A DNA stretch of 64,000 nucleotides, taken from the NCBI GenBank assembly GCA_029851415.1, contig CM056743.1:25892905-25956904 (forward strand), in the 5' to 3' direction. Positions within the stretch are counted from its first letter, which is position 1. Each line of letters opens with the position of its first letter. Shown in pieces: positions 47,218 to 59,200 of the stretch. Made by a program: the position numbers and the translations under genes. The stretch is from Eretmocerus hayati. Its lineage: Eukaryota > Arthropoda > Insecta > Hymenoptera > Aphelinidae. Below the pieces are notes generated by a model, which worked only from the letters and a program-made list of their open reading frames with translations, was not told where the DNA came from and made no database searches.

Positions 47218-50200
47218 ATGTCGATGCCCATTTTTTTGAAAAAACTCACATTCACGGAAATGCTCCGAGGAGTTTCTCCGTATCAAAACGGCGGAGAAAA
47301 GATGTTCTATTTCATTTTATTTTGGTTATTGGCAGGCTTAACATCTTCGGTGAGTATTAATAGAGAACAGAGTCATTGATTTGTAATATCAACGACAGGA
47401 TACAATGATTAACGATGAATAAATTTCCATCTTTATTGGTTCACAGATAATGGAGTGCAGTCTTGAAATAGGTAAAAACCTTGACAGAACCATAGCAGGC
47501 CTTGGTGGCATATTTCTAGCAACTGCAGCGACAATTAAACATACGAGCAGTCGATTCCTTCGTCATCGGGTATGCTGCGCTTTCCAAATATAGTGTAGAC
47601 TACAAAAAGAAATATCGTATAGTGTAGGTGTATCTAAGATGACCCCGTATGCCAATCTCGATCACAGTGCGCTCTCTGATACGCGTTGGATTTTTATTAT
47701 ACGCTTCATTGCACTTCACCGAGTTGATGATTTCTCCGTCCTAGATATAGTAATTTTGGTCATGTCACGTGACTTCCGATAATCAACTTCCGGCTAGTCG
47801 CTCATTTGATTTCGGGGGGTGTGCACAGTTGTGGGGGTTCATAATACATATCGTGTCAAATCTGAGCTTTGCAAATACTCATAAGATGGTGATAGTGAAT
47901 GAGGAGTGACGAAACTTTAATGAGAGCTGTGTTAGACTGTTTGAATAATAAAGAAAATCTTCAATTGGCGCGGGACGGGGATTGACCCGAGCCTTTCACG
48001 TGGAAGGCGAGTGTGTTATCCACTTGACCACGGTGATGGCTACCATCCCGCACTTGATGTTCCCTGCACGTAGTGGGACCCCGCGACATAGTGCAATCTA
48101 ATACGAAACACCCATAGCTCATTTACGGGACAATGGAAGCAAGGCGCAGTTCATAAAAGCGTAATTCAAAAATTCTTTTTAACTCTTACTTATTCTAATG
48201 CAGCCTCACGCTGAGTTACGCTTTTGGGTAGAACATCGTATATTGCAAACTGTTTCAATCTTTCACTAAGACTGTGATCGGTTTGCCTTCTCATTTTCAG
48301 GAACATTAATGGTAGAATCTAGATGCTAAATAGCATGAAAGTGCTCAAAAGCGTCTCTGAATAACCAAATTAAAAAAAAATCAATGATAGAATCACGATC
48401 GAACAATGACTCAGGCGGGAGATTACATACAAGTGTAGGTAGTGTGACCTAAGAGACAGTACTGAGTGTTTCTTGATTGGTAAACAAGTCAGTTGACTTG
48501 CGATAGGCTCTTGGTGTGAACACAAGAACCGAAAATTTGATCACAATATTCGATAAATCTTACATGAGTCTACATAGAAGCGGGTCGGGATCAACGATCC
48601 TGATCACATTGAACGATTGATTCTATTATCCGTGGACACATTAAGTGGGACCTACTGTATACCGTCTTAATTCCACGAGAGCGACAAAACTGTGAGGTCT
48701 TGGTTCCCCCCATTCGGAAAGAACCAATTACCGCTATAAGTGTCCATACCACAGTGCGTAATGCAAGGCTTTATGTCATTCTCCTCCTAGGCGTCGACGT
48801 AGCCGACGCCTATCTCGAGAATGATAGAAAACGCAGATGGAGCACTAAGTGCATAGATCACTTAGAATCGACTCGAAATTCGACAATATGGTTCTTCATA
48901 ATTAGGTTTTAATGGAACATATCCTACCTTTTTTCAGTCAGGGGACTTTGCCTCCTGAACCCTCACTGGGGGCTCCGCCCCTTTTGGACCCTCTCTTGTC
49001 TCTCTTGTCCGGTCACACGTTTCTGAGCAGTGGTGGTACAACTTTTGAAACTCGTTGCAAAAATTAGTATACCCAACACGTGCCAGTACTTTCTGCACGC
49101 TTCGCCAACTTGAGCAAGAAGTGATATTCACGAACTCTTTTGGCAACTTGTGCGGAAATCGTCCTTCTCGCACTTATTGCGTAACAACCTATCAACTGGT
49201 AACTCGACCAAAATTGAGGTTTGACATAAGTTTGTTCCGAAGCGGCTTCGCGATTTGACCGTGAAATCATAGCAATTGCGATTACTGCTATTTGGGTGAG
49301 TTGGAAACATGTCTACGGTTTCTGCGACGAAATACGCGAACACTTCTCGATTGATCAACGGCAAAGGAGTCTTCCTCATTTGAAGCGACGATATACCGAT
49401 TTTAGAGGGGGGCTTGGAAATTAAGGATAAACTATAAATCAATGAGTTTGTCCAATACTTCAATTTATTTGCAGAAGCGTCAACTGTATGATCACATTTC
49501 GACTGATTGGAATGAAATAAAGATAGGTGAGGAAAAATCAGTGTTAGAAGAGTTTCGGGATTCTGGATTGAAAGTGATATTGTCTTACGCAAGTGAGTTG
49601 ACAACATATTACCCTTTGTGAAATACTATAATGGTTGACACTTGATAAAGGCTATGCTATCAAAAACCTCATCATAATCTCATCTGTTGAGGATAAGTTC
49701 GTCTTGGGCTGAGTCCGCAACAGTTTCTTGAAATGCGAGTTCACATTTTTTGCTATTGTACCGTAACCTACTATTCTTTTCTTTTTGAGCTTATGTGGCA
49801 TGTAAATCTCGAATACATAGTTATGTCTAAGACGGGATATAGTATTTTAGAGCATGAGATATATGGCCCTGAGATGGTGTCAAGTGTGAACTATTTTCGA
49901 GAGTTTTATGCACGAATGATAGCACCGTCAACAGAGATGACTTTTTGTACAACGGGGTGACTGTAAAATTCTCATTCTTCGTTTATTCGGGACTGGCTCT
50001 TCCAGAAGAATTCTGTAGGTGCACTTTGTGTCAGTTGGTCCAAAGCGCCTGTAGGATGCTGTATCTCATCAAGAGCAAACACCCAAACAACAATGTTACA
50101 AAGTTACCCTGGTGTCAAAAGCCATCCCGGTTTACGGTAATAAGCCTGTAAGAGTATGGAAATAAATAAGAGAAGGAGTTATTTATTAAATTTTTATAAA

Positions 50201-53200
50201 TTAAATTCCCAGTACTAGGAATTCCTGCTTTTGCTACGTTCGGGCTGATAATGACAGCAAAAGAATTGTCAGAATACTTCATGGACGCCAATAAAACTCA
50301 CATCGATAGGAATTCATTACTTGTCCTCATCTATCGGCCATGGAATATTGAAAAGCTGTTCTATATTGAGTACTGTTTCCAAGCAATTTCTTTTACTTTG
50401 ATGGGACTGTCACATTTGGCCCATGATTCATCTTACATCTTAATGGTTCATCATTCTTGCGCACTTTTGAAAATAGTTGGGTGCGTTCAACAGATTATAA
50501 TTTTGAATTCGTGCAATGACTTTTGCTTTGATTTCCCAGAGTTAGAGTGAAACGAGCTGTTAACTTGGAGATTATATCGAAACACAATGAGTCAATAGAT
50601 TTATGTGGCCAAGAGTTTGCTATGAAATGCGTAAACTCTGCAATAGATATCCATGATTCTGCATTACGGTGAGAATTCAGACTGATTCTATCTCATGGTT
50701 GAACGTACTATCTTCATACTTCATTGGAACCAGCACTTGCTGGGTTTTTCGAGACTTTCTTTCAGATGTTTATGAGATACTTGCTCACATCACTCATTTA
50801 TAAACATTTCAGCCAGGTCATGCTATAATTGAGCAGTGCATCTTTCTCATGTTCGTTGAGTTGAAAATGTGAGGTTCGGGAGCATTTTCACTGCGATTTA
50901 TCTGAAATATTAGACAGTTCTGTGTGTGATGGATTCCATTTAAAAACGACACATGAAAAATAGTGATGTCTTGGATCGGTTTTTCGTGGTTTTGATTCGA
51001 TTCTGTAGTCTAAAAGATGAAGTTTACACCTACTGGGAGGTCCCAAAAAAATTTCGCAGTCGCCTGCGGAGCTATTGCTGTTTCGCTTTTCGATTCCACT
51101 AGAGCATCAAAACCATAATAATTTTTCAACAAAATTAGAGATATCTCGGGTTTGGCTCAAGATAATGCAACTCAGTTTGCGCCATTCAAAGAATCTTGAA
51201 AAAACCTATCTAAAATGACCCTGAAAATTTTTGTTGAGCCTTTACAGGCCCTGATCAGGCAAAATCCGGAAAAATCAGGCTAACTTGATTATCTCAAAGA
51301 GCAATTTTTTTTAATTTCACAAAAAAATGATTCTCATGCAAAATTGCACGATTTTTGCGATGGAACTAGTCTGAAGTTGTTTTTTCACGGTTTCATGTGA
51401 CGTGCGCATTCGCCCCCGTGTTTTTCCATTTTGGCAAACCCATTATTATTTTTGTAAAAACTAAAAGTAACCGGAACCGCGTATTACATCCAGCATAATG
51501 TTACAACGTCGAGTACGCGGATAACCATAAATCACAACCATAAATAACGGACTCATCTTCTTAACGTCAACGAGTAGATGAAATGCTTCACCCGTGTTTC
51601 ATTATACACATTGTAACATGCTGTTACTATTACGCCTCCGGCCATAAAAATCGAGCTTTTCCAAGAATTCTCCAATAAATCACGACTCATAAATTAACGG
51701 CTTTCCAGAGAACAAGCAAAGCATTAATGTAATGCACTTTACATGTTTCATTATCCAAAATGAAATATACACGCTGCGTTTCGCCTCAAGTCATAAAACT
51801 CAACTCATAAATTATGGGATCTTAGAAAATCACGAGAACAATCGATGAAATGCACTTTGCATGTTTCATTACACACAATGTAATATACGAATAACGTTTC
51901 GCCCAAGATCATAAAAACGCACTTTTTCCAAGAACTCATAAATCCCGAGACAACAACAATAACCAATACCAGAATACAGAATGAAACCGCGTCCCCGCAT
52001 TTCGTTCGCGGCAATGTAACATACCAACTATATTACATCAACGGTAAAAATCGGGTATATAAGGCCGGCCTCCGGAGCCGGATCATCAGCAGTTGGACCA
52101 CGTCCACCGTCGCGATCACTTCGACGCGCTTCGTCGCCGAGCCTCGCACGAGTCCCATCACTCGTCGCGTTGCTCCGTTGCTCCGATACGATACGACGCC
52201 ATCATCTCGTCGCGCCCCCGCCACGACCGGGAATTCACCCCGAGTCCGTGCAAAGTGAAAGTGTGTGCGGTGTTGAACTTGCAGTTGGGTATCGAGTCGC
52301 AATTTGAACTTCGAACTGAATTTATTCCTTCGAATACCCAATCACCTGCACTCATTATCGGACTACGTAAACTCACTTCGAATATATGTACTTTTTGAGT
52401 GAAATTCCAAGTCTTTCTTCGGAGTAACGTCAATTTTGAAGTGCGACGAATGGATCGTTCAATTCAAGTTCGCAAACAATCAAAGGGGTATACTCCCCGT
52501 TCTGAGGAGGAGCGTCGCCAAAACATCTACGGACTTCAACAAGCCAAACGCTTGGCGTTGCTCGGAGCGTTACAAGCCGAGGCTTCAACTTCACAAAAGA
52601 GGACTGCTCAACCTTCTGCAAACTCGTCTCCGGCCAGCGAGACGCGGGAGTGAATTTTCACTCTCATTGACGAGGTTCCCACCACGCGGAATTCCGAGCC
52701 CCGTCAATTTGGCGCCCGACGTGGGGCCAACGAGGGACTTCTTGGACTTCGTCGGCATCAGGAGATGCTAGGACCTGCGCCCTGATGAGCAGTCTTCCCC
52801 GGACGCCGCCTGCATCCCGGACGACCCGGCAACCAGCGGCGAGCACTTCTGGGAGTGTGAAAACACCCAGTGGCGCCCAACTGGATCAACAACGTACCGT
52901 CTCGCTCGAGCGCACCGCTCGCGTGACGCGCCACCAACGTCAGCAGTCACTCGGCTCGGAGCAGGAGCTCGAGGCCCTCCTGGACGGAGCGCAGCTGCCT
53001 CTACGCCGGAGGACTTCACGCAGAGACCTTGCTCCAGCCGGACCATCGCCTGTTGTGCCACACGACGAGCCTGCAGATCCCCCAGTCGGAGCTCAGCAGC
53101 AGCCGCCAGCGGATCCCGCCTCGAACCTACAGGTACTACCTAATCCGGATCTACCCATTGCTCCAGGAGGCGTAGCTGCCATTCCAGCAGCCCACCCGGA

Positions 53201-56200
53201 GCCACAAGCGGTTCCGGAATTCACCATGGACGACCTCAGGCTGATGTTCCGTCAGCTAGCTGGTACTCCACTCAACCCTCCGGACTTCACTGGTGCGGAG
53301 CACGAGGACCCAGCCAAGTTCATCACCAAGTGCACGGAGCATTTCCGTCGCCTGGGAACCGAGGAGGCGTTCAAGGTGCAGGTGGCTGAACGAGCATTGA
53401 AAGGAGATGCCGAGAAGTGGTGGTCCTGCTACAAGAACTTGGCTGTGGACTGGACGCGATTCACGGAGCTGTTCCTGTCCCGCTATGACTCACCGCAGCT
53501 CCGACTCCGCCTCAAGGCCAAACTCTACGGACAGACCCAAGGAGAGAAGGAGGACGTGAGTACTTTCATAGAAAAACGCAACCTTCTAGCCCGTCGCCTG
53601 CTCCCGGAGGCCACCGAAGAGGAGTTGGTGACACTGATCACGGAGTCACTGAACGCGACCATCCGCTGTCACCTGCGTGGCAACCCGCCAACTACTGTGG
53701 GCGAGTTGTTGACCAGAGCCACGGAGGTCGAACTCGACGAACAGGCCAAGCAGGTCAGCGCACGCAAATTCAACCCGGCTAACAACAACCAGGGCAAGGG
53801 CAACGCCACTGCACCACCGCAGCCACCGAAGACCTCGCGGGAATTCAAACAAATCAATGGTGAGAAATTGCCCAAATGTGATTATTGCCCTGATTATCAT
53901 TGGCACAGGGATTGCCCCAAGCGACCCCAGTACCCGAAGCCCACGACTTCGGGAAACTGGCGGGAAGCGGGGAATGCTGCGGGCACACCCGCTTCGGCAC
54001 CTGCAGCCCCGCAATAAGCGCTGCAGCCGCAGACGCCACCGGACTCCACGCCGCCACCCTGGACATCTGGATTGGAGGGAAGCTCATCGCAGCGCTCGTC
54101 GACTCAGTGGCATCTGACAACTTCCTCTCGCCACGGTGCATCCCAGACGGAGCCATCGTGCAGAAGATCCAGCCACGCGGAGCCAAGCTGGCTAGCAGTG
54201 GAACCGAGATGCGCGTCCAGGCAACCTGTACGCTCAGCGTGCGCATCCAGAACTTCGAGTGTGACGTCAAGTTCTTCGTCGCCGAGGAGCTCAGACCCGC
54301 AGCCATCCTCGGACGACGATGGCTCAAGGAGGTGAAAGCAGTCCACGACCACGACCTCGACTGTCTTTACCTGGGAACCAGCAAAAGGATCCGGGTATTC
54401 CTGGGACGCGCCCCCGATGGGCCATCCACCAACTTGCGAGAGCGAGTATGGAGCAAGGTAAACCATGGATTCCCTAATGAATATGTTGATCAATTCAAGG
54501 AAATCATGATGCGACACGTGAGGATCTTCGATGATTCGGCGCCCCTGGCCAGGACACCATTCATCATGCACGAGATCAGAGTCACGGACCGTCGCCCCTT
54601 CAAGATTCCACCTTATCGCTACTCCGCTGAGAAGAAGCGAGCGATAAGCGACATGGTCAAACAAATGCTGGCAGATGGAGTCGTCGAGGCAGCCTCATCA
54701 CCATACAGCTCACCCATTGTGCTGGTCGACAAACACGATGGTACCTTCCGCTTCTGCGTCGACTTTCGGAGGATCAACAGCGTCACGGAGGACGCAGGAC
54801 AACCGAACCCGGTCATTCATGAGGTCCTCAAGGAAATCGGCGGAGCCACGATCTTCACGACGATCGACCTTCGAAAATGCTATTGGCAGATCCCGCTGAC
54901 TGAAGACTCCAAGCAATTCACCGCCTTCTGTACACCGGACGGCGGACAATATGTTTTCAACGTTGCAGCCTTCGGATTGAAGAACTCCGGAAGGACCTGC
55001 AACCAACTCATCGGGATGGAAGTGCTACTCGGACTACTTGGTGAGTTCTGTCTGAATTTCCAGGACGATATTGTCATTTTTTCACACAGCTGGTCCGACC
55101 ACCTCGTCCACGTCGCCAAAGTCTTGGAACGACTATCGATGTATGGACTTGCCTGTGCGATTGACAAATGCCACTTCGGAAAGAATCGTCTGGAGTTCCT
55201 GGGCCACGTGGTCTCCACGGAGCATAACGAGGCCAAGACGGAGCACATCCGAGCTGTCCTGGAGTTTGCACCACCACGAAACAAGAAGGACTTGCAGAGG
55301 TTCTTGGGCATCGCCAACTGGCTCCGGGAATATATTCCCAACTTCTCCGAGATCGCAGCACCTATGACGGAACTCCTCAAGGGCAAATCTTGGAAATGGA
55401 CCCCGGCCGCCCAAGCATCGATGGACCTCGTCAAAGAAGCCTTCAAGAAGCCACTGAAGCTCCATCGGCCTCGCCTGGACCAGCGTTTCTATCTGCAGAC
55501 CGATGCCAGCGACGCCGGCATGGGAGCCGTGGTGTTTCAACTGGGCCCAGATGGAGAGCGCCACGTGGTCTCCTATGCCTCAGCGAAATTCACGTCGACC
55601 GAACGAGGCTACCACTCCAATGAACGGGAGTGCTTGGCCGTCATTTGGGCACTTCGCAAGTACAAACACTTGCTAGAAGATGCGCCATTCACGCTTCGCA
55701 CGGATAACCAGGCCCTCAAATGGCTAGACCGTGTGAAAGACGAGCGTGGTAAGTTAACACGATGGGCAATGTTTTTGAGCCGTTTTAGTTTTAGTGTGGA
55801 GCACGTCCCTGGACGAGAAAACCAGCTGCCAGACGCGCTGTCTCGTGCCCCGGGAGACGAGAACTTCATGGACCCGGAGCACGACTACGACGCCCTGACA
55901 CCTCCAGTCAGTTCGCCACCGACGGACGAGTTCATCACTGCCTGCGTGGAATGCAACTGGTTGGACGACTACCTCCGCCAAGCCCAGGACGACACCAGGG
56001 AACTACCCCAAGGACCGGAATGGAAGACTTACGACGGCCTGCTGTCGTATTGCCGAGATCCAGCCAACCCGAGGGTCTACGTTCCTGAGTCTGCGCGGGA
56101 CGTCGTCCTGTACCACTTCCACAACGACCCGCTCGCCGGCCATCCTGGCGCCGCAGAGACACTTCGCAACATTCGCGGAGAATACTACTGGCCCGGACTT

Positions 56201-59200
56201 CGCAACGACGTCCGGCAGCATGTGCGAGCATGCGAACCCTGCAACCTGACGAAAGCTGCGCGGCCAGCGGATGCTGGAGCCAACATCGCCAGGAAGCCGA
56301 AACGACCATGGGAACAGGTGGCCTTGGACCTAATGGGCCCGTATCCCCGGACGCCCCGGGGAAAGCGGTTCATTCTGGTGGTCACGAACCTGTTCTCCCG
56401 ATGGACGAAAGCCTTCCCCATCTCATCATCGACAACCGAGGTCATCGCCAACATCCTGGAGCCGGAAGTGTTCCAACGATGGGGGTACCCGGGAGCCGTA
56501 CTCTCCGACAACGCGCCCCAGTTCAAGGGCGCAAAATGGCTTCGCCTCTGCGACAAGTGGCAAGTCGATCCGTGGACTACGCCTGCATACCATCCTCAGG
56601 CGAATCCTACGGAGCGTCGGAACCAGGAGATCAAGAAGGGGCTACGCTTGGCCTTACTTCCGTACCAACACCAAACCAATTGGGACCTGGAGATCCCAAA
56701 GATCCTGTTTGCTATGCGCCGCCGGTGCAACGCCACCACTGGATTCTCGCCCAGTGAGCTACTTCTGGGACACAACATTGCGCGCCCAGGGGAACGAGTC
56801 TCGCCACGATCGGACGACCTCGAGACCCGCATTGCTGCAGCCAACCAAGCACAGGACCACTTCACCAGCAGCTCGAAATCTTCGGACGAGGTTTTCACGG
56901 AGGGTGACATGGTGTTCATCAAGACACACCCACTCTCCAAGGCTGCCGACAACTTCAATGCCGGCCTCGCCCCGAAATGGGAAGGCCCGTACGAGATCGT
57001 TCACTGTCATTCGGCGCAGGTGTTCACCGTCGACCGCCCCGGAAACACCGCCCTGAAGGTGCACATCTCGCAGGTCAAACGAGACCACACAGCTCCAGCC
57101 CCTCCTGCGGCTGAACCTGGGTCACCATCCCCCGCGACCAGCGGCGCCAAGGATGCAGACAGACCCCGAACCGAGCGGCCACATCCGCCGACCACACCTG
57201 CCAGTGGGGACGCCCACTTGTCCGAGGACCAAGGTCGGAATGGATCCGCAACCGTCCCCATTGCCACGACCCCTGATCGTGCGCAGGACGACATCGCAAA
57301 CCACGTCGAGGAGGATTCCCCGATAAATTTCGCCAAGGTGGACACCTTGGCTAAACCATACCCGGGAGTAGCGGATGCACCCCGAGTCCTGAGCAACCAG
57401 CAATGGAAGCGACGCAGAGGACGACCCACTTTAGCGGAAGCTGCACGGAGAGATGCCGAGCGCAAGCTCGCCTACCCACTACCGAGCCACCGCTATAACT
57501 TGAGGAGCAGGAGGAAAGCCCCAGCTCCGGAACGCTAATTAAGTATAACCAGCTGGCCAGCACATATATTTTAACCATCAATTAACTGAATAATCAAATG
57601 TATCTTAGCGATAGGTTTGTCGAATAAAAAGTCGACAAAATACCAACTGCAAGAGACGCACATGCACACGCAAAAACAATAATACGTTCGCCAAACCCCG
57701 GACGATTTGACGTGCGCATTCGCCCCCGTGTTTTTCCATTTTGGCAAACCCATTATTATTTTTGTAAAAACTAAAAGTAACCGGAACCGCGTATTACATC
57801 CAGCACAATGTTACAACGTCGAGTACGCGGATAACCATAAATCACAACCATAAATAACGGACTCATCTTCTTAACGTCAACGAGTAGATGAAATGCTTCA
57901 CCCGTGTTTCATTATACACATTGTAACATGCTGTTACTATTACGCCTCCGGCCATAAAAATCGAGCTTTTCCAAGAATTCTCCAATAAATCACGACTCAT
58001 AAATTAACGGCTTTCCAGAGAACAAGCAAAGCATTAATGTAATGCACTTTACATGTTTCATTATCCAAAATGAAATATACACGCTGCGTTTCGCCTCAAG
58101 TCATAAAACTCAACTCATAAATTATGGGATCTTAGAAAATCACGAGAACAATCGATGAAATGCACTTTGCATGTTTCATTACACACAATGTAATATACGA
58201 ATAACGTTTCGCCCAAGATCATAAAAACGCACTTTTTCCAAGAACTCATAAATCCCGAGACAACAACAATAACCAATACCAGAATACAGAATGAAACCGC
58301 GTCCCCGCATTTCGTTCGCGGCAATGTAACATACCAACTATATTACATCAACGGTAAAAATCGGGTATATAAGGCCGGCCTCCGGAGCCGGATCATCAGC
58401 AGTTGGACCACGTCCACCGTCGCGATCACTTCGACGCGCTTCGTCGCCGAGCCTCGCACGAGTCCCATCACTCGTCGCGTTGCTCCGTTGCTCCGATACG
58501 ATACGACGCCATCATCTCGTCGCGCCCCCGCCACGACCGGGAATTCACCCCGAGTCCGTGCAAAGTGAAAGTGTGTGCGGTGTTGAACTTGCAGTTGGGT
58601 ATCGAGTCGCAATTTGAACTTCGAACTGAATTTATTCCTTCGAATACCCAATCACCTGCACTCATTATCGGACTACGTAAACTCACTTCGAATATATGTA
58701 CTTTTTGAGTGAAATTCCAAGTCTTTCTTCGGAGTAACGTCAATTTTGAAGTGCGACGAATGGATCGTTCAATTCAAGTTCGCAAACAATCAAAGGGGTA
58801 TACTCCCCGTTCTGAGGAGGAGCGTCGCCAAAACATCTACGGACTTCAACAAGCCAAACGCTTGGCGTTGCTCGGAGCGTTACAAGCCGAGGCTTCAACT
58901 TCACAAAAGAGGACTGCTCAACCTTCTGCAAACTCGTCTCCGGCCAGCGAGACGCGGGAGTGAATTTTCACTCTCATTGACGAGGTTCCCACCACGCGGA
59001 ATTCCGAGCCCCGTCACATGCGTTTTTGGGTCAATATTCCAATTTTTCATTCTCCGACCTATCAGAATACAGAGAATTGTGCGCATGCGCGTGGTTTACC
59101 GGATACCGGATTTCAAAGTAGTTCTGAACGAAAGTTGAGAAAATTTCCTTTGAAATGACCTGTTGCGGAACTCCATTTGATCGACTGAAACTGAAGGTAC

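Larger units (their letters stand above)
51398..52706 (+). repeat. 5' LTR of the Gypsy element
   Basis: 1309 bp, starting TGACGTGCGC and ending CCCCGTCA. An unusually long LTR whose first ~650 bp is AT-rich (U3) and whose remainder, after a TATA box, is GC-richer and carries a 67-codon open frame. Confidence 0.95.
51398..59016 (+). mobile_element. Ty3/Gypsy LTR retrotransposon, complete and very young
   Basis: 7.6 kb with two 1309-bp LTRs (TG..CA), a tRNA-Lys-type primer binding site, gag, and pol in the order protease, reverse transcriptase, RNase H, integrase, and no env. CATG flanks both sides as a 4-bp target duplication. I found a single LTR mismatch (T at 51496 against C at 57806), so insertion was recent. 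It sits in sense orientation in odorant receptor intron 5. No clear polypurine tract is visible just upstream of the 3' LTR, where the sequence is CCAAACCCCGGACGATT. Confidence 0.95.

Noticed and set aside
49733..50151. Open frames at 49733-49960 and 49945-50151 as possible receptor exons
   Set aside because: Neither joins in phase with exon 3 or resembles the receptor family, whereas skipping to 50213 gives an exact phase match and family-like sequence.
54104..54664. Open frames antisense to Gypsy pol (up to 188 codons) as a possible antisense gene
   Set aside because: GC-rich coding sequence often leaves the complement open. There are several overlapping antisense frames and no independent start or domain.
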